Notes: generated from the letters alone by a model not told the origin. Positions 20,001 to 29,521 are shown, counted from the first letter of the stretch. The stretch: 64,000 nucleotides of DNA from Flavobacteriales bacterium (GCA_016703005.1 JADJCX010000001.1:248001-312000); one strand, 5' to 3'. Numbers and translations are program-made.

Positions 20001-20403
20001 GGTAGTGCGTCATCGCAACCACTTGGGCTGTATGACGGCGAGCGCCATGGCATTGAGCAACGTTGCTGTGCCGGTGAACTTCACCATTGCAGGAACGTTA
20101 ACCCATGGCACCAACGCGCGCACCAGCAGCGGCGCAGTGCAATTGCTGTGGAGCGGCAACAGCGTGCGCGACACGCCACCACCGAGCCTGCTCAAGTACA
20201 CCGGAACGGCCAACGACCGCGACCCGATACTCACCGCTATCGGTGGCACGGTGCCCACACTGACGATCAATGGCTACTACCTGACGGACGTGAACATGGA
20301 TGGTGTGGTGAAGTACACCGGAACCCTCAACGACCGTGACCCCATCCTTGTGAACGTTGGGGGGACCATCCCTACGGCGACAAGGACAGAGCAGGTGCCG
20401 TGA
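17020..20403 (+). CDS. Large exported protein with P/Homo B domain and shared C-terminal module
   Basis: Exported protein of 1127 residues from the ATG pair at 17020 (MMLRTLVLYAVVLLTCTTQAQ). Residues about 90-540 form a propeller-like region (GVNPADPCLEVGPNHVIQMI, GDPIVLYDALADRWLMSEF, YDSLDV-like YNSLDVDPVTGSFWG) of the kind often seen in bacterial exported proteins of unknown role. Two fibronectin-like segments with Cys pairs follow. A proprotein-convertase P domain covers about 752-872 (ATITDLNVYVNITHSWVSDV, LTLTSPAGTAIALI, WTLSVQDVVTQDAGTLNSW); P domains usually accompany proteases, but no protease domain is seen. From about 878 the shared module runs to TRTEQVP. A weak -7-like TACTTTG lies about 30 bases before the start. 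Confidence 0.75.
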   Translation: MMLRTLVLYAVVLLTCTTQAQDYVELHNAEVLQLEFLGVTQAYRDWDHTAKFTDEPTRDANGIIIKQEARGVKESRLHQAVNPLALPQGADPVWQDRDGVRQRGRALDLSINGMGNTGVNPADPCLEVGPNHVIQMINGSSGAYFQIFNKTGASLGAQTYLDNFINGIGGITSYSGLGDPIVLYDALADRWLMSEFSSSGNRMVMCVSTTADPLGTWYTYSFTAPAFPDYPKYGVWNTAYIITSNEGTGCPIYALDRTKMLSGLAATSQRFTTPDYPTIGFQATTPITFEGGTPPPAGAPAMVMRMADDGWSGTIPNDRLELWTLTLDFVTPANSVLAGPSYMATSSFSTDLCGYTSFSCIDQPGTTTNLDPLREVIMNRAAYRNFGGHESIVCNHVTDVTLTDRAGVRWYELRRTGGIANPWSIYQEGTYSPDATNRWMGMISINAVGDIGLAYNVSSSSIYPGIRYTGRYASDPLGQMTFAETTVVAGVNFNSSNRYGDYNSLDVDPVTGSFWGTAKHNPANAWSTRIFSFSFPGVGCTAPTVSQSVVDNCGAGTFTLSVTIGANGDAPNYDVYTSVNGGAQTFNSTRTPGTYVVGTYAFGTSVVTQVRHNVNAACNQTLAAATSSGSACCTAPTALVSGTCLGATNYNVSVNVTSMGSATSIAIQIDADAGGPGLPVTVQTVTSTGTYGPFGNYTSGSPVNVLLVHNLFTICNTAINGFVRNCNVPGAGCTVYNSTAPTTIVDNTTVTNNIVVPALGGATITDLNVYVNITHSWVSDVRLTLTSPAGTAIALINSGLCTDQDNIIVEFDQTGANGNVGVTCPMNNLYVIPAVSLAGLNGQSFQGIWTLSVQDVVTQDAGTLNSWCLIPTLLNPNVSLTPKVFMEGPYNSGAGTMTDALRTLPTFPLSEPYTAMGFVNAAGGGGETTAAGVLAVTGNNAIVDWVRIELRNSATPTVLVASRHALVQRDGDVVSAADGTSAITMGVSAGNYYVVVRHRNHLGCMTASAMALSNVAVPVNFTIAGTLTHGTNARTSSGAVQLLWSGNSVRDTPPPSLLKYTGTANDRDPILTAIGGTVPTLTINGYYLTDVNMDGVVKYTGTLNDRDPILVNVGGTIPTATRTEQVP

Positions 20404-20582
20404 GGTCAGTGAACAAAGCATTGGGACTGGGGTGCGATATCCCCATATCGTAGCGCGCGCGCCGCGCCCCCTGGAGGTGCGATCATCCGGGAGTTCATAC
20501 TGCTAGTGATCCGATCGTTCTCGGCACGGGCTTCGGGCGCTCAGCCGCGTCATCACAGAACGCATGCGGTGACCACCACGCC

Positions 20583-22478
20583 ATGAGAGCATTCATTACA
20601 TCCTGTGCTGCATTTTTCCCTTTCGCCTTTTTGCTTGCCCAGCCGGTCACCATCCAACTGCAACTATTCGCAGGCGGCCGCACCGAGCCGATCGCCATTA
20701 CGAATGCAGGCGATGGCCGTCTGTTCGTCGTGGAGCGGGCCGGTAGCATCTTCATCCTGAATGCGAACGGCACTTGGGCTGCGCAGCCGTTCCTCGACAT
20801 CACCGATCGTGTGAACGATGGTGGCAGCGAGCAAGGGCTTCTCGGTCTTGCCTTCCATCCGGACTATGCCAACAACGGCTATTTCTACGTCCACTACACC
20901 GGTGGCACGAGCGTGGGCAATAGCCGGATATCGCGCTTCACCGTCAGCGCCGACCCGAACGACGCATTGGAAGCGAGCGAGTTCATTATCTGGAGTGTCA
21001 CCCAACCGGGTCCGAACACCAACCACCGAGGCGGTGATCTTCATTTCGGACCTGATGGCAACCTGTGGTTCGCCTTAGGTGATGCTGGGGGCTCCGGTGA
21101 CCCTTCGGGATACGCACAGAACCTGACCGTTCCGTTCGGTAAGATGCTGCGCATCGATGTGGACGGGGGAACGCCGTACGCAGTTCCATCGGACAATCCG
21201 TATGTGGGAGCGGGTGGGGGCGTATTGCCGGAGATCTGGGCGAGCGGACTGCGTAATCCATGGCGGTTCTCCATCGATCAATTGAACGGCGACGTTTGGA
21301 TCGGCGATGTCGGTCAAGGCGTGGCTGAAGAGATCGATCTTTGGCCCGGTGGTGACAACAGCGGACCGAACTTCGGATGGCGTTGCTATGAAGGTTCAAG
21401 TGCGTACAACACCACAGGATGCGGAGCTATTGGGACATATGACGCGCCAGTTGCGGTGCACAGCCATTCGAGCAACTGGTGTGCGATCGTTGGCGGCCAT
21501 GTTTATCGGGGCCGCAACTTCTCGCGGCTCGCCGGGCGCTACATGTACGTTGACTGGTGCTTGGGTACTTTCTATTCGTTGACCCCGAACGGACCGGCAT
21601 GGACACAGGAGGTGTTGCTCACCAGTGGCACAGCGGGTTTCGCCGCGATGGGGGAGAACATGAACGGCGAGGCCTATGTTGTCAACCAGCAGAACGGGAA
21701 TGTGTACCGCATCACCGATCCGCTTGCGGTTGTCCGTCTTTCGCCCAAGGTGTTTTTGGAAGGCCCGTACGACAATGCACTGGTGCAGATGAAGGATGAT
21801 CTACGGACCGCCAATGCGCTACCCTCATCCGAACCGTATTCCGCACTTGGTTTTCCTTTGGAAGGTTGGGGAGGCGAAACCGTTGCACCGGCCGTACTTG
21901 CCACTACCGGTGCGAACGCGATCGTGGACTGGGTGAGGGTCGAACTAAGGCAGAGTGGTGCCCCTGCCAACATTGTTGCGTCCGTGAATGCGCTCGTACA
22001 GCGCGACGGCGATGTGGTGGCAACTGATGGTGTATCGGCCGTTACGGTGGTCGAGATACCGGGCAACTACCACGTTGCCATAAGGCACCGGAATCACTTG
22101 GGTTGCATGACGGCAGGCACGTTCGCGCTGACGACCACAACGACCACCGTTGACTTCCGCAGCACACTGATGCCCGTATATGGTACGAATGCACGGAAGC
22201 AGATCGGTGCTCAACTCGTGCTATGGTCGGGCAACACTGTTCACGATTCACCACCGCCAAGCCTGATCAAGTACACAGGGACCGCGAACGACCGGGACGC
22301 CATCCTTACCGCTATTGGCGGAACCCTTCCTACCGCCACGGTCAGTGGCTATTTCATCACCGATGTGAATATGGACGGGGTCGTGAAATACACCGGAGCG
22401 CTGAATGACCGTGATCCGATCCTGGTGAATGTGGGAGGTACTATCCCAACGGCGACAACAGCGGAACAAGTGCCATAG
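20583..22478 (+). CDS. PQQ-dependent sugar dehydrogenase (GSDH family) with shared C-terminal module
   Basis: Exported dehydrogenase of 631 residues with signal peptide MRAFITSCAAFFPFAFLLAQ. Residues about 25-380 form the six-bladed glucose/sorbosone dehydrogenase propeller: RTEPIAITNAGDGRLFVVE, SEQGLLGLAFHPDYANNGYF, NHRGGDLHFGPDGNLWFALG, WASGLRNPWRFSID and GDVWIGDVGQGVAEEIDLW are the family blocks. Members oxidise sugars or related alcohols using pyrroloquinoline quinone; substrate and cofactor supply are not visible here. From about residue 383 the shared module follows (SPKVFLEGPYD, NAIVDWVRVEL, LVQRDGDVVATDG, VAIRHRNHLGCM, two KYTGxxNDRDxIL units) and ends TTAEQVP. The 20404-20582 gap holds no recognisable feature. 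Confidence 0.85.
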   Translation: MRAFITSCAAFFPFAFLLAQPVTIQLQLFAGGRTEPIAITNAGDGRLFVVERAGSIFILNANGTWAAQPFLDITDRVNDGGSEQGLLGLAFHPDYANNGYFYVHYTGGTSVGNSRISRFTVSADPNDALEASEFIIWSVTQPGPNTNHRGGDLHFGPDGNLWFALGDAGGSGDPSGYAQNLTVPFGKMLRIDVDGGTPYAVPSDNPYVGAGGGVLPEIWASGLRNPWRFSIDQLNGDVWIGDVGQGVAEEIDLWPGGDNSGPNFGWRCYEGSSAYNTTGCGAIGTYDAPVAVHSHSSNWCAIVGGHVYRGRNFSRLAGRYMYVDWCLGTFYSLTPNGPAWTQEVLLTSGTAGFAAMGENMNGEAYVVNQQNGNVYRITDPLAVVRLSPKVFLEGPYDNALVQMKDDLRTANALPSSEPYSALGFPLEGWGGETVAPAVLATTGANAIVDWVRVELRQSGAPANIVASVNALVQRDGDVVATDGVSAVTVVEIPGNYHVAIRHRNHLGCMTAGTFALTTTTTTVDFRSTLMPVYGTNARKQIGAQLVLWSGNTVHDSPPPSLIKYTGTANDRDAILTAIGGTLPTATVSGYFITDVNMDGVVKYTGALNDRDPILVNVGGTIPTATTAEQVP

Positions 22479-22576
22479 GATCTTGTTGGTCGGGGGTCGG
22501 CATTCCCATCTCGTTGGTCGGATCGTTGGTTCAATAACGAACGGCTGGCTTAAACTTGGCGTCGAACCAAAGGACC

Positions 22577-24640
22577 ATGACCAGATCGTACGCCTTACTG
22601 ACCGCTGCATTGTTTTGTCCACCTCTTGCCCTGCTCGCACAATGCGGTGCAGGTGAGGTCGAGGTGACCATTGAGGTTACCACTGACGACTATGGTTACG
22701 AGACCTATTGGCAGTTGGTACCCGGTGGAAACCCGTGTGGAACAGGGACCATTTTTGCTGGCGGCAACCTCACCATGAGCTGTAGCGCCGGAGGATATCA
22801 GTTGCAGAACATGACAGGTTATGCCAACAGCGCTACGATCGTTGAGGGACCGTGGTGTCTGAACCTTGGAAGCACCTACGACATTTACAGTGTAGATGAT
22901 TGGGGCGATAGCCAAGCGACGTTCGAGGTCTTCGTTGATGGTGTCAGTATCGCGACGTTCAATGCCCCTGGCGCAACCAATGTGTTCACGTTCGCGGCTC
23001 AACCACCGCAATCACGTGATATGGGGGTTACGGACCTTACCACTGCGCTCTTCGGTACGATCGGTGAGCCCATCACCATCCGTGGCACCATCACCAGTTT
23101 CGGTTCCGATCCGGTTTCGAACTTCGATCTGAAGTACAGCATCGACGGTGGTGCACCTGTTTCACAAACGATCACCGGGTTGAACATGGTGGCCAGCGAT
23201 ACGTACGATTTCGAGCATAGTACCACTTGGATCCCCGGCGCTACCGGACAATACACATTGAGCGTTTGGGCAGACAATATCAATGGGGGAGCCGACATGA
23301 ACACGGTGAACGATGCAGCGGGATCGGATCACATCATCAACTACGGGATCCCCAATATCATCGATGATATTCTGGCCCTGCCTGCGCCGGTGATCTTCAA
23401 CATCGCCAACAGTAATGAGGATCTGCTCGTCCCTCGTGATCTGGCTTTCCACCCCGACCTGTCGCGCAACGAATTATGGGTGCTGAACAAGGATACCGAG
23501 GCGAGCGGCAGTAGCACAGTGAAGTTCACGAACGTGGGTGAGGACGGCCAGACCTACCTGATGCAGGAAGATCCCAATAACTGGCACTTCATGAGCCTCT
23601 CCACGGGTATTGCTTTCTCTGACAACGGGAACTTCGCGACCAGTCCGGGCGTGTTCGATGCCAACCACAATGGCGGGCAGCCTTTCACTGGCATTAGTCT
23701 ATGGAGCAGCGATCCGGCCATTTATGCCCAAAACATCTTCGGTCCGCTGGGCAGCCACCTCGACATGCTGCACGTTACACCGAACGCCCAAGGCATAGCG
23801 CATGAATCATGGAACCGTTTCTGGGCGGTGGATGGGTACAACCAGGATGTGGTGATGCATGATTTCAAGGGCGATCATGGACCGGGAAACGATTACCATG
23901 GCAATGCGGTGATCCGTCGCTACAGCAGTATGACCATCACGCGCGATCCGAACGACCATATCGTAAGCCATTGCGTTCTCGACAAGAACACCAACTGGTT
24001 GTATGTGGTGGATCATGGAGCGCAGCGGGTGTTGCGTCTGGATATCACTACCGGAACAGCAGCTGGGGCGCCGACGTTCGGGCCGTTCGAGACGTATGTG
24101 GAATACACGCAGATGTCCGGTGAAACGTGGGATGAAGTGGCGACTACGGGCCTTGTGCAACCGGCGGGTATTGCCATTATCGGTAACCGCTTGTTGGTGA
24201 GCGACCATAGCAATGGCGACATTGTAGTGTATGATGTTGCGGATCCGAACACGCCGGAGATCGGTCGAATCGTAACGAACAGCCCGGGCATCATGGGCAT
24301 CGAGATCGGCCCTGACGGTGCCATTTGGGCGGTGAACGCAACTACCCATGAACTTTTGAAGATCGCACATACCGTGAGCATCGGCATGGTGGAGGCCGAA
24401 CGAGCTTCGTTCGAGGCGTACCCGGTACCGGCAAATGAGGTTGTCCGTTTCAAGGGGCTGGAGGCTGGCCCTGCGGACAGGTTCATGGTGTACGATGCTG
24501 TTGGCCAGGTGGTGCTTGATCAGGACGTGAACATTGTCCAGCGAAATGGGTTGGTCGTTTCGGGCCTTGCCCATGGTCATTACACGGCCCGGTCAATGCG
24601 CGATCCCAGCCGTTCGGCACGCTTCACGGTTGCACGTTAA
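22577..24640 (+). CDS. T9SS-exported NHL/propeller-like protein
   Basis: Exported protein of 687 residues from ATG 22577 (MTRSYALLTAALFCPPLALLAQ). The first 130 residues are the aromatic domain also seen in two other proteins here (VEVTIEVTTDDYGYETYWQL, SVDDWGDSQATFEVFVDGV). A CARDB-like segment follows (DLTTALFGTIGEPITIRGTI). Residues about 270-600 form a propeller resembling NHL proteins (LVPRDLAFHPDLSRNELWVL, NTNWLYVVDHGAQRVLRLDI, QPAGIAIIGNRLLVSDHSNG, GIMGIEIGPDGAIWAVN). The end is a canonical T9SS type A sorting domain (FEAYPVPANEVVRFKG, FMVYDAVGQVVLDQD, LAHGHYTARSM), so the tail should be removed or modified on secretion. No catalytic motif was recognised. Confidence 0.75.
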   Translation: MTRSYALLTAALFCPPLALLAQCGAGEVEVTIEVTTDDYGYETYWQLVPGGNPCGTGTIFAGGNLTMSCSAGGYQLQNMTGYANSATIVEGPWCLNLGSTYDIYSVDDWGDSQATFEVFVDGVSIATFNAPGATNVFTFAAQPPQSRDMGVTDLTTALFGTIGEPITIRGTITSFGSDPVSNFDLKYSIDGGAPVSQTITGLNMVASDTYDFEHSTTWIPGATGQYTLSVWADNINGGADMNTVNDAAGSDHIINYGIPNIIDDILALPAPVIFNIANSNEDLLVPRDLAFHPDLSRNELWVLNKDTEASGSSTVKFTNVGEDGQTYLMQEDPNNWHFMSLSTGIAFSDNGNFATSPGVFDANHNGGQPFTGISLWSSDPAIYAQNIFGPLGSHLDMLHVTPNAQGIAHESWNRFWAVDGYNQDVVMHDFKGDHGPGNDYHGNAVIRRYSSMTITRDPNDHIVSHCVLDKNTNWLYVVDHGAQRVLRLDITTGTAAGAPTFGPFETYVEYTQMSGETWDEVATTGLVQPAGIAIIGNRLLVSDHSNGDIVVYDVADPNTPEIGRIVTNSPGIMGIEIGPDGAIWAVNATTHELLKIAHTVSIGMVEAERASFEAYPVPANEVVRFKGLEAGPADRFMVYDAVGQVVLDQDVNIVQRNGLVVSGLAHGHYTARSMRDPSRSARFTVAR

Positions 24641-24724
24641 AAGCTTGGGATCCCATTAGTCGGGGACATGCCCCTTTCCTTTCCGTCGCTGCTTCAATAG
24701 TTTGCGCCTTCATATGCTCCCGAA

Positions 24725-27700
24725 ATGACACTACGGTACATACTTCTGTGTGCAGTTGCGCACACTACCTTCCTTAGCACAGCTCAACTCCGCATCCCGA
24801 CCCCCACGGAAGCAGCCGAAGCCGCCCTTGAGCAACAGGGCATTCCTTGGGCAACGGTCGGTGACCTTCGCATAGCGGACACGTATACGAGCAGGCACAA
24901 TGGTGTTACCCACACGTGGTTCCGGCAGCAGTTCCAAGGGGTCGATATTTGGAACAGCGAAGTGGTACTGCACCAACAAGCGGATGGTTCGGTACTTCGC
25001 GTAACGCACAACATTGTACCTGTGCATGCCCAAGGATTGCGCAATGTTTCACCAGGCCTCCACGCAGCGGACGCGTTGATGATCGTGCTTCAGCGGGATG
25101 GCGTGAGGATGTCGATCCCACGCCAACTGGCCGTCGATGATGTGAAGAAAGTGTGGACCTATGAAGGCGCCGACTTCAGTGATGAATCGCCCTTCGTTCA
25201 ACTGGCGCTTCTGCCCCAAAAGGACGGTTTGGTATTGGTGTGGAACGTGAACTATTACATGCCTGATGGCAGCCACTGGTGGAACGTGCGTATTGATGCA
25301 AGCACCGGAGCGGAACTGGAACGCAACGATTGGGTGGCCCAATGTGCCTTCGACCATGATCATGCGAAGGGTGCTTGTGTTGCCTCGGAACACGGTTCAG
25401 GAGAAGTGGCTGCGCCAGCAGCGCCGAATGACTACAATGTCTATGGAAGCCCCGTGGAAAGCCCGAACTACGGAAGTCGCTCCTTGCGTAACGCCCCGTG
25501 GACGTTGGCCCCGAGCGCCTCACCCTTCGGTTGGCACGACACCGATGGAGCAGCTGGTGCGGAATACACCATTACGCGTGGAAATAACGTGTTGGCGCAG
25601 GAAGATGCGAACGGCAACAACGGAATAGGCTACAGTCCCAGTGGAGGTGCCGGGCTCGACTTCGACTTCCCCTTGGACTTGGCCAATGCACCAAGCACGT
25701 ACCAGGACGCTGCCATCACCAACCTCTTCTACTGGAACAACATCATCCACGACGTCTTCTATCAGTACGGCTTCGATGAGGCAGGCGGCAACTTCCAGAG
25801 CAACAACTACGGCAACGGTGGGGCTGGTAACGACTACGTTCTGGCCGATGCCCAGGATGGCAGCGGCACCAACAACGCGAACTTCGGTACGCCAGCGGAC
25901 GGAAGCAGCCCGCGCATGCAGATGTTCCTTTGGACGGCGCCAACACCCGACCGCGATGGGGACTTCGACAACGGGATCGTTACCCACGAGTACGGCCATG
26001 GCATCAGCAATCGCCTCGTTGGCGGTCCGAGCAATGTGAACTGTCTTGGGAATGCTGAGCAAATGGGAGAGGGGTGGAGCGACTACTTCGGATTGATGAT
26101 GACCATGGAACCTGGGGACGCGGGTACGGATGCACGCGGTATCGGCACCTACGCCTTGAACCAACCGGCCACCGGGATCGGGATCCGTCCGGCACCTTAC
26201 AGCACCAGCTTCGGCACCAACAATTACACCTATGCGAGCACCAACAATACCGGCCTGAGCCAACCGCACGGCATTGGCTTCGTTTGGTGCACGATGCTAT
26301 GGGAGATGACCTGGGAGTTGATCGGCATACACGGTTACGATCCCGATATCTACAACGGCAGCGGAGGCAACAACATCGCACTGCAACTAGTGATCGACGG
26401 GTTGAAACTCACGCCGTGCAACCCGGGCTTCGTAGATGGAAGGGATGCGATCCTCGCTGCCGACATGGCCAACAATGGCGGCGCCAACCAAACAGCCATC
26501 TGGGCGGCGTTCGCTCGCCGTGGCCTAGGTTTCGGCGCGAGCCAAGGCAGCAGTTCGAGCCGTACGGACCAAACGGAAACCTTCAGTATACCAGTCAACA
26601 ATAACGTTGCCGTGACGGCTATTCTAGCACCTCTCGCTGGACCGGTTTTCGCATGTACATCCGGAGGATCGGTGCAGGTAACTGTGCGGAACAACGGCCT
26701 GATGTCCCAAGGGGGATTCCCGGTGAGTTATCGCTTGGACGGCGGCGCGACCGTTACTGAAACGTTCGTTGGAACGCTGACCAGTGGTGCAAGTGCTACG
26801 CACACCTTCGCTGGTACACTATCCATCGTAGGCGTGGGGGCGCATGTGCTCGAGGCATGGACGGGCTTGATCGGTGACCAGTACGTTGCAGATGATCTAC
26901 GCACCAACGCCATTACGTTGAACGCGAGTGCCCCGATACCTTTCGTTGAAGACGCCCAAGGCGGCGTGCCCGCACCGAGCGGATGGTCCTTGAACAATCC
27001 TGACAACAGCTATACGTGGGAAGTGGTCTCGTTGACCAATGGGCCGGCATGTGCCAGCACCATGGCATGGCGCCTGAATCACTACGCGTACAGTGGCAGT
27101 GCGCAGGAGGATTTCTTGACATCTCCCAGCATAGATCTGACCTCCTCAGCAGGTACCCGGCTGAAGTTCGATCATGCATACGTGACGTACCCTGGTTATT
27201 CCGATGGTTTGCGGGTGGAGGTCAGCGATGATTGCGGGGCGAATTGGACAGTGGTATACACCGCATCCGGTGCGGCGTTGGAGACAGCGCCTGCCTCTTC
27301 AAGCCAGTGGGTGCCATCGGGCTGTGCAGATTGGGATGCGAACGACATTGATATCAGTGCGTTCGATGGGGGATCCATCTTCGTGCGGTTCGTTTCCGTG
27401 AATGGTTTTGGGAACCACTTTTACATGGACAATGTCCGTGTGGAGAGCAGCGCGTTGCGCCTTCAGATCAAGGTCTTCCTTCAAGGACCGTACAACGTGG
27501 GCAGTTCTTTGATGAACGATGATATCCGGGCCGCCAACTTGTTGCCGAACGGGGAACCATACACAGCATTGGGGTATCCTGCTGCCGGTGGTGGCGGTGA
27601 AACCATTGCCCCAGCGGTGCTTGCACTTGCGGGGAATAACGCACCTGTCGATTGGGTCCGCGTGGAATTGCGCGCCTCGGCAACACCGGGAGTGGTTTCG

Positions 27701-28189
27701 GCTGCTAGGCAAGCGATCGTGCAGCGCGACGGGGATATAGTATCTGCCGCAACGGGCGGCCCCATTGATCTTTCAGCTCCAACTGGTGATTACCACGTTG
27801 CGGTCCGTCATCGGAACCATCTGGGAGCGATGATCGCGTCACCGATCACGTTGAACGACTTGGTCGGCGTTGTGGATCTCAGTCTGCCTGCCACGGTCAC
27901 TTACGGAACGGATGCCCGAAAGAACGAAGGTGGTACCATGCTGCTCTGGTGCGGCAATACGGTGGATGATGTTGAACTGAAATACACCGGTACTACCAAT
28001 GATCGCGACCCCATCCTGGTCGCGATCGGTGGCATATTGCCAACGAATACGATCGCGGCATACGCACTGGAAGATGTGAATATGGATGGCATTGTAAAGT
28101 ATGCCGGTGCCAGCAACGACCGCGACCCGATACTGGTGAACGTCGGCGGTAGTGTCCCCACCGCGACCAGAACAGAGCAGCTTCCGTGA
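24725..28189 (+). CDS. M36 fungalysin-type metalloprotease with shared C-terminal module
   Basis: Secreted zinc protease of 1154 residues. The signal peptide (MTLRYILLCAVAHTTFLSTA) and an FTP-type propeptide (YTSRHNGVTHTWFRQQFQGV, VTHNIVPVHAQGL) precede the catalytic domain. The zinc motif HEYGH starts at residue 421 with catalytic Glu 422, and the third ligand Glu 449 lies in GEGWSDYFGL, all intact. A CARDB-like domain (VQVTVRNNGLMSQGGFPVSY) and a MAM-like domain (LTSPSIDLTSSAGTRLKFDH, DDCGANWTVVYTASG) follow. The shared module starts near residue 911 (IKVFLQGPYN) and ends TRTEQLP. Family members degrade extracellular proteins; here the module takes the place of the usual T9SS tail. Its TGA overlaps the GTG start of the next gene by four bases. 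Confidence 0.9.
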   Translation: MTLRYILLCAVAHTTFLSTAQLRIPTPTEAAEAALEQQGIPWATVGDLRIADTYTSRHNGVTHTWFRQQFQGVDIWNSEVVLHQQADGSVLRVTHNIVPVHAQGLRNVSPGLHAADALMIVLQRDGVRMSIPRQLAVDDVKKVWTYEGADFSDESPFVQLALLPQKDGLVLVWNVNYYMPDGSHWWNVRIDASTGAELERNDWVAQCAFDHDHAKGACVASEHGSGEVAAPAAPNDYNVYGSPVESPNYGSRSLRNAPWTLAPSASPFGWHDTDGAAGAEYTITRGNNVLAQEDANGNNGIGYSPSGGAGLDFDFPLDLANAPSTYQDAAITNLFYWNNIIHDVFYQYGFDEAGGNFQSNNYGNGGAGNDYVLADAQDGSGTNNANFGTPADGSSPRMQMFLWTAPTPDRDGDFDNGIVTHEYGHGISNRLVGGPSNVNCLGNAEQMGEGWSDYFGLMMTMEPGDAGTDARGIGTYALNQPATGIGIRPAPYSTSFGTNNYTYASTNNTGLSQPHGIGFVWCTMLWEMTWELIGIHGYDPDIYNGSGGNNIALQLVIDGLKLTPCNPGFVDGRDAILAADMANNGGANQTAIWAAFARRGLGFGASQGSSSSRTDQTETFSIPVNNNVAVTAILAPLAGPVFACTSGGSVQVTVRNNGLMSQGGFPVSYRLDGGATVTETFVGTLTSGASATHTFAGTLSIVGVGAHVLEAWTGLIGDQYVADDLRTNAITLNASAPIPFVEDAQGGVPAPSGWSLNNPDNSYTWEVVSLTNGPACASTMAWRLNHYAYSGSAQEDFLTSPSIDLTSSAGTRLKFDHAYVTYPGYSDGLRVEVSDDCGANWTVVYTASGAALETAPASSSQWVPSGCADWDANDIDISAFDGGSIFVRFVSVNGFGNHFYMDNVRVESSALRLQIKVFLQGPYNVGSSLMNDDIRAANLLPNGEPYTALGYPAAGGGGETIAPAVLALAGNNAPVDWVRVELRASATPGVVSAARQAIVQRDGDIVSAATGGPIDLSAPTGDYHVAVRHRNHLGAMIASPITLNDLVGVVDLSLPATVTYGTDARKNEGGTMLLWCGNTVDDVELKYTGTTNDRDPILVAIGGILPTNTIAAYALEDVNMDGIVKYAGASNDRDPILVNVGGSVPTATRTEQLP

Positions 28190-29472
28190 CCGCTCCATCC
28201 CGCACCGCATCCTTATCGGGTGGCCTTTTCGCGTCCGCGTTCTTGTTGCTAGGCGGTGCGCGGTGCGTCGGACAATCGTGGGATGTGTTCAATATGGCTT
28301 CGAATGGTTACCCGAGCAACACCGTGCGGGCGATCGCGCACGATAGCTCTGGAGGCACATGGGTAGGTACGGATTGGGGCCTATGCCATTTCGATGGTCT
28401 TACGTGGGAAGTATTGCAAGTGGGAAGCGGGTTGCCTGAGAATGATGTGCGGGCGCTGGCCTGTGATGGTCAGGGCCGTGTTTGGATAGGGATGTTTACC
28501 CAAGGCCTCGTGATCAAGGACGGGACAATGTGGACGCAATACCTACCAGGAACGTCCCCCATGCCCGGTGAACAGGTGCGCAACATCACCTTTGACCATC
28601 AGGGCTTCGCATGGTTGAGCACGACCAACGGACTTGCAAGGACGGACCTCACCGATTGGAGGATCTACAACGACACCGACACGAGCTTCAACAACCTGGA
28701 ACTTCCGGGGGTGAACATTGCCGATGTTGCCGTGCGCGAAGATGGGCTGGTGTGCATCGGCACCCTTAACGCGGGCTTCACGTATCTAACGGATACGATG
28801 GTCCGCTTCTACAATACGTTCAATGATTTCTTGCCGGATAACACTGCACTTGGGGTGGCCATCGACAGTCAAGGCGATCGGTGGGCCGCTTGTCCGGCGG
28901 GCGCATTACTGCGCTTCACGGCGGGATACAACGATGGCCTTTTCTTCCAGTACAGCACGGTCTTGAGCAACATCCCCACAAATGCGTTGACCGATATCGT
29001 TATAGATGCGAACGACAGAAAGATCATTGCCACACAGAATGCCGGCCTGACAATATTGGACGCTTCGAACGGAAATTGGACGACGTACAATGAGCAGAAT
29101 TCGGATCTGCCGGATGACGAATTGAATTGCGTGAGCTTGGCCCCTGATGGATCGATCTGGATAGGAACGATGACCGGTGGCGCTGCCCGATTCAGCCCCA
29201 TGAGCGGGGTGGCAACACCGAGTCGGAACGCTTTGTTCCTGAAGGCTTGGCCGAACCCGTTCAACGACCGGGTTCGCATTGAGGGGAACAAGTTGGACGG
29301 AGCCTATGTCTGGCGATTGAGCGATGGCTTGGGTAGGACGGTGCAACGGGGAGAGGGCAGGGGTTCCGGTGGTCCGCTTCATCATATCATCTCCGGACTT
29401 GCACCGGGTACTTACCTATTCACGTTGGCAACGGGCGACTTACGGGGAACCATAATGCTATTGTGCCAGTAA
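28186..29472 (+). CDS. T9SS-exported two-component-regulator-type propeller protein
   Basis: Exported protein of 428 residues starting with a GTG that overlaps the upstream stop (GTGA). The signal segment is SGGLFASAFLLLGGARCVGQ. Repeated blades (NTVRAIAHDSSGGTWVGTDW, DVRALACDGQGRVWIGMFTQ, VRNITFDHQGFAWLSTTN, LNCVSLAPDGSIWIGTMTGG) match the sensor propellers found outside the membrane in hybrid two-component regulators, but no kinase follows. Instead the protein ends in a T9SS sorting domain (LFLKAWPNPFNDRVRIEG, WRLSDGLGRTVQRGEG, LAPGTYLFTLATG). It is therefore a freestanding exported propeller, translationally coupled to the M36 protease. Ligand unknown. Confidence 0.8.
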   Translation: MTAPSRTASLSGGLFASAFLLLGGARCVGQSWDVFNMASNGYPSNTVRAIAHDSSGGTWVGTDWGLCHFDGLTWEVLQVGSGLPENDVRALACDGQGRVWIGMFTQGLVIKDGTMWTQYLPGTSPMPGEQVRNITFDHQGFAWLSTTNGLARTDLTDWRIYNDTDTSFNNLELPGVNIADVAVREDGLVCIGTLNAGFTYLTDTMVRFYNTFNDFLPDNTALGVAIDSQGDRWAACPAGALLRFTAGYNDGLFFQYSTVLSNIPTNALTDIVIDANDRKIIATQNAGLTILDASNGNWTTYNEQNSDLPDDELNCVSLAPDGSIWIGTMTGGAARFSPMSGVATPSRNALFLKAWPNPFNDRVRIEGNKLDGAYVWRLSDGLGRTVQRGEGRGSGGPLHHIISGLAPGTYLFTLATGDLRGTIMLLCQ

Positions 29473-29489
29473 GGCATTAGTCGAAATGC

Positions 29490-29521
29490 TTGACCGACCG
29501 CATACCTCGAACCTACATTTG
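29490..29521 (+). promoter_or_regulatory. Promoter TTG-N21-TACATTTG
   Basis: TTG at 29490-29492 and TACATTTG at 29514-29521 are separated by 21 bases, a near-perfect Bacteroidota sigma-A promoter. It lies 32 bases before the ATG at 29554. Confidence 0.6.
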
